Shown: positions 45,269 to 57,664 of the stretch, piece after piece
Numbering within the stretch: position 1 is the first letter of the stretch
Layout: each line of letters begins with the position of its first letter
Assembly (NCBI GenBank): GCA_001600615.1
Contig: BCKK01000001.1
Coordinates: 2,085,082 to 2,149,081, forward strand
Source: Dioszegia crocea
Taxonomy: Eukaryota; Basidiomycota; Tremellomycetes; Tremellales; Bulleribasidiaceae
DNA: 64,000 bases
Direction of reading: 5' to 3'
Position numbers and translations under genes: made by a program
The notes under the pieces: model-generated
Told to the model about the DNA's origin: nothing
The model's input: only the letters and a program-made list of their open reading frames with translations
Database searches by the model: none

Positions 45269-47426
45269 CTATGACCCCTCGACGCTGAGTTCTTGCAGTC
45301 AGCCTACCACCATTCTGATTTCCCCTCGCAGCTCACTCACCAGGCCGTAAAGCACACCAATGTGGCTGAAGCGGCGTAGCTCTCACACCTCGATCCACCA
45401 TCCTATATCGCACGTCCTGCATCCTCGGCAAGGCCTCGATCGCATCTGTGATTGTCAGCAACGGACTAACCTCTCCAAGCACACACTCATCCACAAAGCC
45501 TCAGTCCTTGGGTATCCGCCTCCGGCCTTGTCACCCGTCCAAAACAGATCAGCAACCGCTGCCGCTCGAGGCCAGACCTGACATTCCAGGTTGTTCTCGT
45601 CGGTCTGCTCAGCCCAGAGACAAGCTTGCCCGCCCAATACCTTCTTCCGCAAGTCATCCTCATCCTCATCCTCCTCGTCCTCGCCAGATCTAGGCCGCCC
45701 AGCACGGCTCTCGGTGCGCGTACATTCATACGGGTCGAAGGACAACATCTTTGCCCATGTGTTGAAGGGGTCAATCCAGGAGTTGGAGCCATGACGAGTC
45801 GCAATCCACCCCCCTAATCCGACGTCCTGCAGTCAGCTTCGTGGTCCAGTGCGGAGACGTACGAGGTAGAAGTAGTCGGCAGGGGCGTGAACGATCCGGA
45901 ACCCCTTCTGTAGCACCTCCCGGGCGTCTTTTGATGGTACCCATATGTGAACGAGTGTATCTTTGGACAGCGCGGGCATTGGACCGTGTGCAAGTGCCTG
46001 ATAGTCAGCACAAGGACCAGTAGTCACGTACCATTTCTTGCCACACAACCGGTGTCTTGCCTGCCAACCGGATTGGAGTGTGGATCTCAGCCGTAAAGTT
46101 GTCCAGGGCCTCATGAAGAGTCCACCCCTTCTCCTTCAGAGATCTCGCGGTGACGGGGTCGTCGGTCTTTAACATCAGCACGAGCAGGGTGTAGATTACG
46201 ATCCCATACACGCACCATACACTTTACATTGACCTCATCGCCTCCAGTGCCCACGTATCTGGACCCTTCGGCTCCCACCAGCCCAACGATATCCTCTACC
46301 AGCCCCCTTGTCCACTTGACAGTCGAGTCTGTAGCAAATCGTAGCTGTCCCGCCGGTGGTTGGTGTGCATAGGTCGAAAAGGGTTGAGCATTGTAAGAGG
46401 CGATATGTCCTGGCTGGGAGGGGTGGATCGAGGCCGTGTGCCCTGGAAGATCAACCTCTAGCAGCACATCGATACCCCGCTGAGTCGTTAGCTTGTGCCA
46501 GCAACTTTGGCTTACGTCTCCTGCATACTGGAAGAGGTCTCTCATTTCGGCTTCAGAGTACTTCTGTTCGAGAGAGTAAGCACCGAGAGCTGCAAGCTCG
46601 GGACGATTCTTCAGATCCAGTGGCCATGAGTTGGAGTCGGTGATATGCCTGAATGTAAGCCGATTTCGCGAGGCAGGACTTGCCAGTGAAAGACATTCAG
46701 CTTGACTAGGCTCATCGAGTCTAGCAGCTGCATAGTATTAGCCTCACCACTTCTCAGACATACCTTTTGTAGCGTTGGAATACCAAACCAGTTTCTCGAT
46801 GTATCAAGCAACAACCCCCTCCATCCAAATGCGGGCTTATCGGTAATTTCATACGGTGCAAGTGGCGCGTACAGCTTCGGGCTGGAAGTAACCACACCAG
46901 TGGCAAAGTTTGGGACATGATATACCAGCTGCTCGAATGTCGTGAGACCTCTAAGCAGCCCCAGTGCTGACTTGGAGTGAATCACCCCTGATCCTTCGAG
47001 GGGGATGGATAGGGTGTACGCCTCCAATTCCGGGCGGTCTTCCACTGCCGCTCGAGCACAACATGTGATACTGGGTATGGTATCACCCACAGTGTCGAGC
47101 TCCAGATACAATTCGGAAACTTGAGGGAGAGTGGTGTCATTGCCAGTCGGCATGAATTCGGCCCCGCGGCTGGGAGAGAGGTACCGATGCGTGGTGTGGT
47201 CTAGGCGGGCCTTTGTCCGCTCTATCGCCCGAAGCAGGTCAGCGGGGGGCGAAGCACTGGTCCTGTCTGGAGATCTATACCGTATAGATAGATCCGGGCT
47301 GATCAGCAGGACTGTCTTGCCTGTGGTGAATGAGGTCGGCAGGGGCAGTACACGGAGGACGGGAAACGAGGGCGAGGGAGTCTGTGCACTCGGCTCTGCC
47401 TCGGATGGTAGGTCGGTGGCCGTCAT
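45269..47426 (-). CDS. GH20 beta-N-acetylhexosaminidase
   Basis: Retaining exo-hexosaminidase releasing terminal GlcNAc/GalNAc from chitooligomers and glycans by substrate-assisted catalysis. N-terminal GH20b-type domain (about 47426-46900), then the barrel: KPAFGWRGLLLDTSRNW, LVKLNVFHWHITDSNSW, GIDVLLEVDLPGHTASI, the catalytic Asp-Glu pair in YVGTGGDEVN, VVWQEM, VHIWVPSKDAREVLQKG and LGGQACLWAEQTDENN. The C-terminal block ALPRMQDVRYRMVDRGV, ATPLQPHW is joined by an inferred 43-nt intron. The stop is either at 45333 (if the last GTGAGT is not spliced) or at 45269 (if a 49-nt intron with a CTGAC branch is removed); I used the latter. No signal peptide is seen at the ATG 47426. A strongly acidic insert lies near 45680. 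Confidence 0.92.
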
Positions 47427-48324
47427 CTTGATACCGAGTTCTGCGGGCTCAAGTCATCTTACGCTAGACTCTAGATTTGCGTTGAAAAGTACTGTCCTAC
47501 TAACGCGGAAGAGTGCTCGAGCGATACAGTCTGGGCACTTTCGGTGGAGGCGGGGCTTCGAGAACACGAATTGGGCAGGGGAGGGGTGTAAGGTTGGGAT
47601 TATACGTTGGTCGTTGGCATGTTATGAAAGTCGTTCGGCTCTCAGGTTGGACTTGACAGCAGGAACAGTCAAGGAAGCAGCCAGTTCACGGAGGGAGGCA
47701 TCCAACCACAACCGAAAGGCAAATCCGTAAGCTTTTCTCGGTTCTATCTGTCGCAATGCCCCAACCTGATGTCCCAGCCAGACCGTGCATGTATCATACC
47801 AAAAATTGGGATATATGCTCTTGAGACACTATAGGACGTTGCGAGTGCATCTCCCCGCTATTGACGGGTGATGCAGGAGGGTAAATGGAGGGACAGATGT
47901 AGCGGGGGGAGCAGAGAGTGATCGAATTCGAGGATGTCCCATTTACGGCATGCGCCAAACTGAACTTACGCGGTCACCATCAACGTATCAACAACATCCA
48001 TCTATTTATCTCTTGCTCTCATCTCTCTATCTTACAGCTCATCGGTATCAAGGGTGTACCACGTTCTTGTACCGCCGAGTCGCTCACGCTTTTCGGGTCT
48101 CAGCAAGCTCGCAAACTTCCTGCAAAAAGCCTTGACAGACTTATTGACAACATTCCGCTCGGATCTTTCCATCTTCGATTTTCGAACGGAGGGACCTTTG
48201 ACTGCTTTGGACATCAGCAGTTCCCGCATTCTAACCGACATACACGATCCGCTTCTGATACCATGTACTTGTACGGCGTTCATTGCGTGGTATAACAGTC
48301 AGACGTCGAGAATAGAGGCACGCA
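47427..48324. other. Divergent intergenic region (GH20 / MIT-domain gene), about 900 bp
   Basis: I searched the GH20-proximal part for an upstream exon encoding a signal peptide and found none. Other open frames lack features. The right half is a C/T-rich leader. Confidence 0.45.
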
Positions 48325-51300
48325 ATGGCTCCCTCGTCCGCCGAATCTACAGGTAAATATCACATTCCTCATGAGACCCATTCTCCGCTTGCGCGGAACA
48401 GCACATCTGTGACCTCCTGAATTAGGCATCGCTGACCGACCTAGATCATAATTCACCCCAATCGTCGCTTTCACCTTCGTCACTCTATCAGCGAGACAGC
48501 ATGTCATCCATGTCCACCGCGCCGACGAGTCTCTCAAATCATGCCCCAATGAGTCCTGTAGAGGAGGGAGTTTCTACAGGGGGACAACACTCTAAAAGCA
48601 AAGGCCTGGGGGAACGGGCGAGAGGCCTCATGGGGTCGAGATTTGGATCTGGCAAAGGATCACCTCGTAAGTCACCCCTGTTCGGAGACGCGAAAAGGCT
48701 AACGAGCAGCCCTGGGTCCACCTCCACTCCCTCCCCTTCCTGCATCAGCTCAGGCAGGACCTAGCCGTCCCAACGTCTTCAACCGCGCGTCAAGCCGGCT
48801 ATCTTCCCTTCCCCTCCGCCAAACTCCTGCTCCCGCCTATCCACCGCCGACATCAGCCCTACCTCCACCTCCACCATCAGCATTCACAGCATCCAATCCG
48901 CCACCGGCTCGGTCAGCCAGTATTTCACGCTCCCTCCGCGCGTCAGAAGCTAGTGACCAATATGGAAGGCACCAACGTCAAGGGTCCGGTGTTTCCCAGC
49001 AATCCACTGCTTCTTCCATTTCGATCCCCCCATCACCATCCGGAGGTGCCCCGCCCATCTCACCCCGTACATCATCTTTGGCCTCTCAGAGAAGTGCCAT
49101 GAATGCAGCCATACGATCCGCCCAGCCCACAAATCAGGCTGAGGCGAGCAGCTCAAGCTCGCCTAACACGGTCTCGGGTCGCAGGGTGCCTTCACGGCAG
49201 CTTCTGCAAACCGCGCTGGATCTGGCACAAAGAGCGGTAGAGATGGATCAGGGCAACGATGTGATCGGAGCGCTTAGTGCATATAGAGAGGCGGTCACGA
49301 GGTTGAAAGCAGTGATGGAGAGGGTGGGGATGGAGGGTCGGGAGGGCAGAAAGGGGAAGAATGGCAAAGCTGAAGAAGAGGGCCGAACCCTAAAAGGGAT
49401 AGTGAGTTCTGCACAGCATTCTAGCCTCGAATGTTCCAGACTCCACGTCTAGTCGCAGTTGGAAGAGTGCTTATACCTCAGCACGATGCCTATGTTGCCC
49501 GGGTGCTCTTGCTGGAATCCTACGAAAATGGCGAGGAACCAAATCCCGACGATAACTCCCTTAGCGGCTTCCCCACACCGCCAGCTTCCCAACCTTCAAT
49601 GTCTCGCGGTCTGCCCTCGTTCGCGACGACATCCTCATCCTTCTCCTCCACCACATCCACACCCGCGCCTTCTGAGCCTCTCACGCAACCAGCCTCTCCC
49701 TCACCCGCATCACGTACGCCCATCCCCTTCGTCTTCCCGGAAGATCACACACCTCGACCATCCATGGAAGGCGGAATGTCATCAGAGGGGCATGGGATTG
49801 GTAACTTCATGTTGGCGGATCAAAGCTTGGAACCGAATACCCCAGATCGACCGGAAATGAACGCTACGCCGCAACAGGGTAGCCATGCTACTCCCTCTCG
49901 ACCGCCACGAGGTCAAGACGCACTCCCTGTGCCTGACTTTGCGGAAGAACCTTTCCCGTCCCAACCGCTGAACTACGGCTTGACAACCATGAATGGCAAC
50001 TCGTCATCAACGGTCGTTTTGCAGGAACCATCAACAGCGGCGACAATGCTCGACCCCCCTCCCCGTCGCGAATCACTTTCTTCGACGGCGGCGCTTGGGC
50101 TTGGTCACCCCGGGACGCCTCCTCGGTTCGACTCCGCCGGCAGTCCAACCAGCGATACCCCCACGTCGCGCCGTACTCGCACTCTAAACCCCTCAATGGG
50201 TTTGGAGGATGAGGCAGGTCTGACTGCGGCAGACGGACTGCTCGAGAAGGAAGACATGGAGGAGATGATGGAGACGCAAGATGAGCGGACACCGTCTGCC
50301 AATGGTGTCTTTCATTCCCGCTCAGATTCTTTGGATAAATCGCTTCCGCCCATTCCGGTCCCGGTACGCGCTTCGTCACACTCTCGTCAGTCCAGTCTAA
50401 GTAGACTGGGTCAATTGATCAGCGAGACGACATCTAGAGGGACGATATCACAACGACGGCTTTCCCGAAATAGCACGAGTATCGCTACAGCGGATGACGG
50501 CGTCCTGCCCAGCTCTAAATCCATGGCACTGGACCGGCTATCCGGCGCCAACTACTCCCCTTCTAGTTACGGATCAAGAACGCGGTCAAAGTCTCAACCG
50601 GGCCAACGGCCTGGCGAGGCTTTCCAGGCCGAATCAGCCGATGATGTACCCCCCTTACCAAACCTTCGGAAAAAGGCATCATTCCCCTCACATCCCCATC
50701 AACGGCATTCCCGCATTGCGTCGGACAGCCTCCTCCCTCCCGACCCCGGCTCATACCGCTCAACCAGCCCCAGCTCTTTCGCTGGCCGAGAACCGACCTC
50801 TGCCATGTCGTTCTCTGGGTCGCTGATCTCCCCGGTCCCCGAACTCCAGCCGGAAGACACATTACATCGTCCCTTCCATCTGCTGCGTACGATACATCTG
50901 TCGATGGATCCTGATGGTCCGGGCGCGTATCTCACTGGCGCGATACATATACCGTCATCTATATGGTCCACCTCACCTTCCTCCGCCAAATCTTCCCGCG
51001 GTCCCAGCGCTCAAGCCTCCATTTCAGGAAGCGGGTTGAAGATCACCGCCCAGGACACCAAAGTGCGCATAATGGATGCTCTGATCCTTCACCTGGAGAT
51101 CATACGGCATACGGGAGCGGTGCTGCTCGAGGGTCCCCGCGAGGTGGGGTACGGTGTTCCCGGCGTGGCGCCGCCAAGAATAGGGGGACAAGCTGTGGCA
51201 GGTGTCGGCCAGGAGTTGCTTGGGGCGTTGGATGGTCTGGAGGATGAGATGGATGGGGTATACAAGAGCTTGGTCAAGGCTGGAGTGCCTGTCGGTGCTT

Positions 51301-51845
51301 GGAAGGGGAAGAAAGCTTCGGCAGTGAGTCCAGCTATGCCTGACTTGAAGACTACGTTGCTGACTTGGGTCTAGAGCACACGATCTTGGGGATCTAAAGT
51401 CGTCCGATCTATGGATAAGATGACCAGCTCGAAAGCGTATGTCCAGAGATATCATCTGCTTTTCATTTGCTGACAATGTAGCATCGACAGTGCAGACAAG
51501 TATGTCGACCTCCTCGCCAGTCTCTGCTCGAACCTCCAGGTGCTCAGTGCGTACCGAACGCTCTAGCCCAACGCCGTGCTTGGCTGACGTACAGATGACC
51601 ACTTGACCAACTTTACGGGACCCTGCACTCCGGCGTACCACTATATATCTGAACCTGGATACAGGGCTCTTGAACAGCGTCTAGGTCGCTCAGCGGAATT
51701 CGTCAGAGTGGTCCTCATTCCTTTCGTTCTAGACGATTTTAAGCAATTCTTCGTGAGTGATTTTTCCTCCTCTGTTGTGGCTGTGAGCTGACGACCGGCT
51801 CAGTACAGATATCTCAAGGCCGGGATGCGGTATATCGAGGATTAG
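48325..51845 (+). CDS. MIT-domain protein with long disordered region
   Basis: About 1,000 residues in eight exons. N-terminal Ser/Pro-rich part, then an MIT domain (about 49180-49530): RQLLQTALDLAQRAVEMDQG, NDVIGALSAYREAVTRLKAV, and after an intron HDAYVARVLLLES, three helices as in Vps4 and other ESCRT-linked proteins. A roughly 450-residue Ser/Pro/Thr-rich region follows. The conserved C-terminal part (50860-51845) contains LHRPFHLLRTIHLSMDPDGP, GAYLTGAIHIPSSIW, KVRIMDALILHLEIIRHTGA, IDSADKYVDLLASLCSNLQV and FVRVVLIPFVLDDFKQFF, as in uncharacterised fungal MIT proteins. A link to endosomal sorting is inferred from MIT only. Confidence 0.85.
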
Positions 51846-52155
51846 GCCAGGGGGGGGTTCAACTATCTTGGGAACATCAAGGAACAATTGAGAAACAGAA
51901 AGCTCGAGGAACAAACGTAGACTGTTGTAATTATGTTCACTCTTGTCACTTGCCAGACACCAAGCTGTCGAGGCCCTGTTTGTCTTCAAAGAATAACATA
52001 GATGACCCAAACATACTAGACTAATACGGAAGATATCGTTATTTACACAAGTCCTGATGACAGACAGGCAGATATATACGTCAAGGTGAATCTAAAACCC
52101 CGAAACACTACTCTCTCTCAGTCAGCAACACCCTCCTCCACCTGGCCAGCGCCTA
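51846..52155. other. Convergent 3' intergenic region
   Basis: 3' UTRs of the MIT-domain and kinase genes. A 9-G run occurs at about 51850. Nothing else seen. Confidence 0.5.
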
Positions 52156-54546
52156 TTATATTTTGATGATGTCCAACCCAGCGCTGACGTGGGAGTGATC
52201 ATTCACTTCGCCCTCCTTACACACGTTGATGCCCATCAACCATTTATCCTTCAATACCTCATCGATTCCCCATCGGGTTTTCGGATCTGGGTCGAGCATG
52301 TGTTTGATAACGGATCGGCATTCCCTGGGGACAAGATTGTTGAGAGGCGGTGGGGTAGGGTGAGGAGTGCCGGCGGCGATGGCAGCGGAACCGCCAATGG
52401 TGTTGGGAATAGGAGCGTAGGCACCGGTGTAGGCAGCGAAGGTGGAATCGGAATGCTTGGCGACTCGCCATGGGAGTTCCTGGAACTGCATGCAGTAGAA
52501 GACGATGGCAGCCGCCCAGACATCGACTAGTCGAGCGTCGTATTCTACCCTGTAAGCTTGGACTTGATATTGATGAGTGCGGGATTTGCGTCCGCCGGGA
52601 GAAGTGGGGCTGAGTGATTGGGACTTGAGGGCTTGACATTTACCTTTATGATCAAAGAGCTCAGGGGCAATATAGGGCTCAGACCCGCATAATCCCTTGG
52701 ACAAATGGGTCTTCTTCTCCCAGCACATCCGGAACACATCGGAAACACCGAAATCGGTGATCTGTTTCTGTGTCAGCTTATCATCATTCGAAGGACAGTT
52801 CTTAACCCACCTTGACATGACCCCTGCCGTCCAAAAGCAGGTTCTCCGGCTTGATATCTCGGTGCGCAACACCCATGTTGTGGAGATAGGAGATACCGAG
52901 CAAGATTTGCTTGAACGAACATTCGACCTCGCCGGAGCTCATACCGCCCTTCTTGATCGCCGCGTATAAATCCCCGCCAGGACAATACTCCATAACCTCG
53001 CACCAATGCTGCTGTTCGTCCTGGACAAGATCGACGGTTTCGACAATATTCGGGTGGTGCAGCGTGCTCGAGATACAGAACTCCGAGGTCAACTTCTTGA
53101 CGTAGTCCTTCTCCGTTTCGTTCTTCCGCCTCTTTCGGAACTCCTTTACAGCATAAAGCTTCTCCTCTCTCCGATCCCATTTATGCGCCAGCCGGACGAT
53201 GGCGGTTGCTCCCTTGCCAATGGCGGCCTTGTCACATACACCATACTTCTTAAGCAATGATGCGGTCGAGCCGTTGTCGCCACCGCCGTGCTCGCTTCCC
53301 TTGGTTGACGAGCCTTTGACGGAGCCCTTCTCTGAGCCTCTCCGCTGCATCTTGCCTCCTTCTCCACCGCCCATACCCATCAGGTCCTTGAGCGTAAATT
53401 TGTTGCCCGACTGACTGACGACATCCTCCTTCTTCGCCACCACGACTGGAGCGCCACCCACGAGCGCTACAGGCTTCATCTTCTTCTCGTCGGTGTGAGA
53501 ACCGTGGCTGGCTGATCGCTGGGACAATCTTCGCATCAACCCGCCGCCATTGGGTTCACCCGAAGATCTCGCGTCCGCTGGCATTTGCGCGTGAATGTCG
53601 CTATCCTTCTTTTCGCGGAAGCTGGATTGGCGGGAAGGAGGTCGACTTCCGTCAGAGTCGATGGCCGACGGAGTACCGGGCGTCATAGGCGGGCTATCAC
53701 GACTTGCTGGCTGGGGACTAGGCTGCCCGCTGGCAGACCAACCGCCCGCTGTGGGTGGCATGTCCAGTTTCGCCAAGCCGCTGTGGCCGTGCTTCTCCTC
53801 CTTCTTGGGGTGCTTGTCCTCATGATGGAACATTCGGTGCAAGAAGGACTTTTTCTGGTCAACGGCAGGCCGAGTGGCCGATGGAGCACGAACGGGACGC
53901 TGAGCATGACCAGCAGAGTGTGGATCGGGAGATGATTCTTTGGGTGGAGGGATACGATCGCCCGAGTCTCCGCGAGACATGGGAGTCGACGTGCCGTGAG
54001 TGGCTGCGGGGGGAATAGTCATACCCTGGTTATGGGGAGTGGCATTTCCAGAAATCGGTCGAACTAATGTCAGCTCATCCTAAGGCAAGCTTACCATTTG
54101 GGAACGGGAAGCCGAGATTAGGCCCATAATTGGTACCGGCCGTATCACCGACGGTAGCCCCAGTGGGTAGATCCATGCCTGACATGGGAGTCTCGCCAAG
54201 GCCGGCAGTGCCCGCTGTGTTGGCGCCGTGTAGGTCGCGTGGGATTGCCAGCGTGTTCGTGCCGTCTTGAACGGACAGCTTCTGGATGCCGTTGGTATCT
54301 ATCGCGTGTGGATCTTGGGACGATCGAGACGTCGGCGAGTGTGGCCCGGCGTCAGAATCTGGGGTGATCGGGTGGGAAGATGGGGAAAGGAAAGGGGTGG
54401 TAAGGTGATTGATTGTATCTGGTTTCTGGCTCGTCAGCAGAGTGCCTTGTAGTGAGTAGTCAGAGACTTACAGGCTTTTCGGCTGGCACTACGTCCTCAT
54501 CGCCTGTATCTGGTATTATGGAGGCGGGGCCTGCTGAAGTCGACAT
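52156..54546 (-). CDS. Serine/threonine kinase of the HAL4/SAT4 (NPR/HAL) family
   Basis: About 720 residues. A long Ser/Thr/Pro/Gly/His-rich N-terminus (first exon MSTSAGPASIIPDTGDED) precedes the kinase domain from about 53260. Landmarks: KYGVCDKAAIGKGATAIVRL (divergent glycine loop), LYAVKEFRKRRKNE (ATP lysine), STLHHPNIVETVDLVQDEQ, HWCEVMEYCPGGDLYAAI, GVAHRDIKPENLLLD, ITDFGVSDVFRMCWE, GLCGSEPYIAPELF and VDVWAAAIVFYCMQF. The KEFRKRRKNE and CGSxPYxAPE features fit the fungal NPR/HAL group, which regulates potassium transporters and nutrient permeases in yeast. An insert after LFDHKGKCQ is rich in Ser/Pro. Complete, apparently active kinase. Confidence 0.92.
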
Positions 54547-56256
54547 ACTGATTGGGGAGGGGGTGGCGAGGGGTGTTTGAGGTTTGCTCGCGAGCAGGAC
54601 TGATATCGCAGGCGATTTGCACTGTCGATCGAAAGTCAAGCGCAAGAGTAAAAGCGTTGGTGGAGCGAGGTAGGTGTGAGGGCAAAGCACCGAGCGTCGG
54701 GTCGGGAGTACGGCAGGNGGNGNTTTTGAAAGCAAAGGAAGTATCAGACACACAGTCGATGACGATGATTGAGAATGAATTGGCGGGCACGAGCGACCAA
54801 AGTGGCGAGATATCCGATTTGGGAGTGCGGTATCACAAAGGGTGTTGAGGTCGATTGTAAAGCAGTGAGATATAGTGGCAAGATGGGAGGAGCAAGGCGG
54901 ATCTATGGTAAGCGCTACCCTGTGACAATATTTAAAACAAGGGCTATCAGAAAGGATCGCGGGCAAGGAGATGGTAAATGTCGTGCTTGATGTGAACAAG
55001 CCACCGCATGGGCACTGGGTGTCACGTAGGCTGCACACCTTTCACCATCGTTGCCATCCAAAAATCGCAAGCTCAAGCCTCCTGGACGAACGCGAATCTC
55101 TCCAAAACTCACGGTTCAACACAAGTGTCTCGTGTCTGCTGACTGTGGATTGACAGATGTATAACAGACAACGGTTACGCGCTGTGACAAGATGTTGTTG
55201 CTTGAACAAGTGCGAGATGAACCTGATTTGTAAGGGCCTGGCCAGAGCGAAAAATGAAGATTCAAAACAAATCTTCCCGCATCCCTAACTTGTCACTCAC
55301 CCTGTGGGATCGCCTGGTGTTTGTCTCAGGTATGGTCTGCGAACGAAATGTGCAATTGGCGAGCTGATGGGCAGATGCTACAAGCAGATGCTGGTGCTTT
55401 CTGGTGTACGGTTAGACTGTTGCTGATTGATCCTCCACTTGGTGACAGTGAGGGATATTTTCGTTCGCCGCTGACGATCCTCAAACACTAATCTATTTTG
55501 ACACATCCGGTAATTCGTCATCCTAATAGATGTCTTGCTGAACTTGCTGATTCTTCACTTTTGCGCCACTCTTACGCTCATACTGTTCGTCCCGATGCAT
55601 GGCAGACCCCACTGTGGCGACTCTCTGTCTCTCACAAGCAGGGCGTGATCGCGTAGCCCCGGACAGAACTACTCGATCTTCGCGGTTGCCAGCAAATGTG
55701 CGCGAATGTACAGACAGCGGAACACCTGTCAACCCCTCCGCCCGTCGCCAATCGTCCATATGCTCCATGTACGTCTGCTCTATAGCATCGACGAGCTCCC
55801 GCGCATGCACATATGCGCATCCATACCCGCAGGAGCGGCAATCAGATGCAATGGCGTGTAGCCAAGTGGCGAATCAAATCAGAGTGAGCCATGAAATCGC
55901 TCATTTGATACCGCATCCCACAACAACACGTCACCTTCACCTCCCCGCCACCCACGTGCGAGTACCGCTTCCGGGCCGGTGCTCGGCTCCGCTCCATGCC
56001 GAGAATTATAGCCGAACATCGAGAATGCGCTAGTAGAGGCTGGGCATGGTATGAGTTGCTGCACTTGCCCCCTTTGATACGAGTAGAGGTCTTGTACTCG
56101 GACCTATAGTGATTGGAAGGCTGTGGAGCCAACTTTCGAGTGGAGCTCACGGAGATATCTGACCATTCAGAGTTCAGCTGCACCGCTCCGCGAACAACAT
56201 AAAGAGGCGAACGCCTCAGGACAAGATGCCCCCTCAAACTTCCCAGCAAGTTCAAT
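54547..56256. other. Intergenic region, about 1.7 kb
   Basis: Largest gap in the window, lying between two divergent genes. Contains three ambiguous bases (54718, 54721, 54723). On the minus strand 55523-55810 is an open frame with protein-like composition (listed separately). In a neighbouring frame near 55850 a short GYTPLHLIAA string resembles an ankyrin repeat. Beyond these I see nothing. Confidence 0.4.
55523..55810 (-). pseudogene. Uncertain protein-like frame, possible gene remnant
   Basis: Open frame of about 95 codons reading HARELVDAIEQTYMEHMDDW, RRAEGLTGVPLSVHSRTFAG and then a polar tail. The first third looks helical and protein-like, and immediately upstream in another frame is GYTPLHLIAA, an ankyrin-like string; a TGA separates the frame from anything further upstream. 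No splice pattern joined these convincingly. It may be the decayed 3' end of an ankyrin-repeat gene, or a chance frame. Confidence 0.25.
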
Positions 56257-56330
56257 ATGTCCAGACCCATTCAAGCAACCACTGTCAACAACTCCTCTTG
56301 GGCGCCCGGCGCAACTCCGGCTTCCTTTGA
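56226..56330 (+). promoter_or_regulatory. Overlapping upstream ORF of tetraspan gene A
   Basis: An ATG at 56226 opens a 34-codon frame that overlaps the main start at 56257 in a different frame and stops at 56328-56330. If the mRNA includes it, it should reduce initiation at the main start. A leader intron with its acceptor near 56247 could remove it. Confidence 0.4.
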
Positions 56331-57114
56331 CCAAGCTCAATCTCACCAGTATGGCCAGCCCCCGAACGCCGACCACAACCTCGACCGTGGGGCCTCTCTC
56401 GAGAGCCAACAGCCCTTCAAGGCGCCACGGGGTGCCGGGTATGGTACCGACGGCTCAGTCTATGATGGGAACAGGATTGAGGGAGGACCTTCGGGAGGTA
56501 TCGGTGCACGATACGTGTTGATGGTGAGTGTCTTCTGCTCAGCTTGGTCATCTGCTCTCTTGTCTGACAACGCAGGCACTTCACTTCATCCTACTATCGT
56601 TGATCACTATACTCCACGCCATCTACATCGGCGACATTGTCATCTTCGCTATCCACCTCGCCATGTGCCTGGCATTCCTCATCTACATCCCTGCCGCATT
56701 TGGCATCTCCCTCTCGAGGAAGAAGAGTCGATTCGATCGGGCAGGCGGGGAAGTGGCGTACCTTGTTGTGCAACAGCTCGGCTGGCTGGGTGAGTCCCCA
56801 TCCTACCTGCAGACGTGGAGCAGAGCTGACGGAGTCCAGTCTGCATCATCCTCAGTGCTCTAGTCCTCCGCCTCACCACTTGCAACACTGTCACGAGGGT
56901 GCCCACCACCGGCGGCCGCGTCATCACCATCCGCCTCTCGAACACTCGTTGTGCGTGGCTGTCCGCCATGCTCGGTTTGACCGTCGTTCAATTCCTTCTC
57001 CTGATGGGTTGGATGATCTGGATCATTGTTGTTGTGCGCCGAAGGAGCCCGGGCAACACCAAGAGAGTCTTTGGCATCAGCACGGCATGGCTGCTCAGGG
57101 GTTGGCGAGCTTGA
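56257..57114 (+). CDS. Tetraspan membrane protein A (tandem family, copy 1)
   Basis: Three exons (56257-56523, 56576-56789, 56840-57114), 251 residues. A 90-residue polar N-terminus ends IEGGPSGGIGARYVLM directly at intron 1 (phase 0). Four hydrophobic segments follow: ALHFILLSLITILHAIY, IVIFAIHLAMCLAFLIYIPA, GWLVCIILSALVL and LSAMLGLTVVQFLLLMGWMI. Between helices 2 and 3 is SRKKSRFDRAGGEVAYLVVQ, basic and therefore likely cytoplasmic. Between helices 3 and 4 a Cys pair (C-x22-C) bounds a polar loop, likely extracytoplasmic and disulphide-bonded. The end is GISTAWLLRGWRA. Architecture recalls tetraspan proteins such as SUR7/claudin-like families, but the motifs do not match those I know. No function assigned. 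Confidence 0.82.
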
Positions 57115-57664
57115 TGAAAGGGCGAGGGCACGTGTGATGATGAAGGGATGTCTTTGATAATAGTCGAATAGAAACGCGAAGTAGATCTTAAGTGTAGCCA
57201 AGAACAAAGCTGTATACCTAGTGAATGAAGATGTCAGTGAATGCCTCAAGATTTGCTACGGTAGGGGATCCGGGGATGGCCCAGGTGCCTGGTGTCGGCA
57301 TTTTCTCGCCGCTCGCTACCGCTTCAATCAAAATGTTGCGATCTCATCGACCTATGATGGGTCTCCCACCGCACTTGATACAGCTTCAGCTCAAGGCTTG
57401 TAGGGTCCCTGTTCGGCCCCGTCATGTCCGACTGGTCCGACCCCGTGAAGCCCCGTGTTGCAGCGTGTGTATGTGAGTATTTCAGAATTCACACAGACCC
57501 TCAAAGGATGTTGTGTCCCTAGCTTTGCCTAACAACAATCAACACAGCAACTGACACCGCACCATGAGCTGTGCTACTCATCATACTCACACTGCTGAGT
57601 CTACTATATCTAGACGTGAAACCGACATCTTCAGGCTCTTCATTCCTTCACATCGAGCGCTACA
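57115..57664. other. Intergenic region between tetraspan copies A and B
   Basis: About 550 bp of 3' UTR and promoter. No TATA element at the expected place and no coding signal. Confidence 0.45.
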
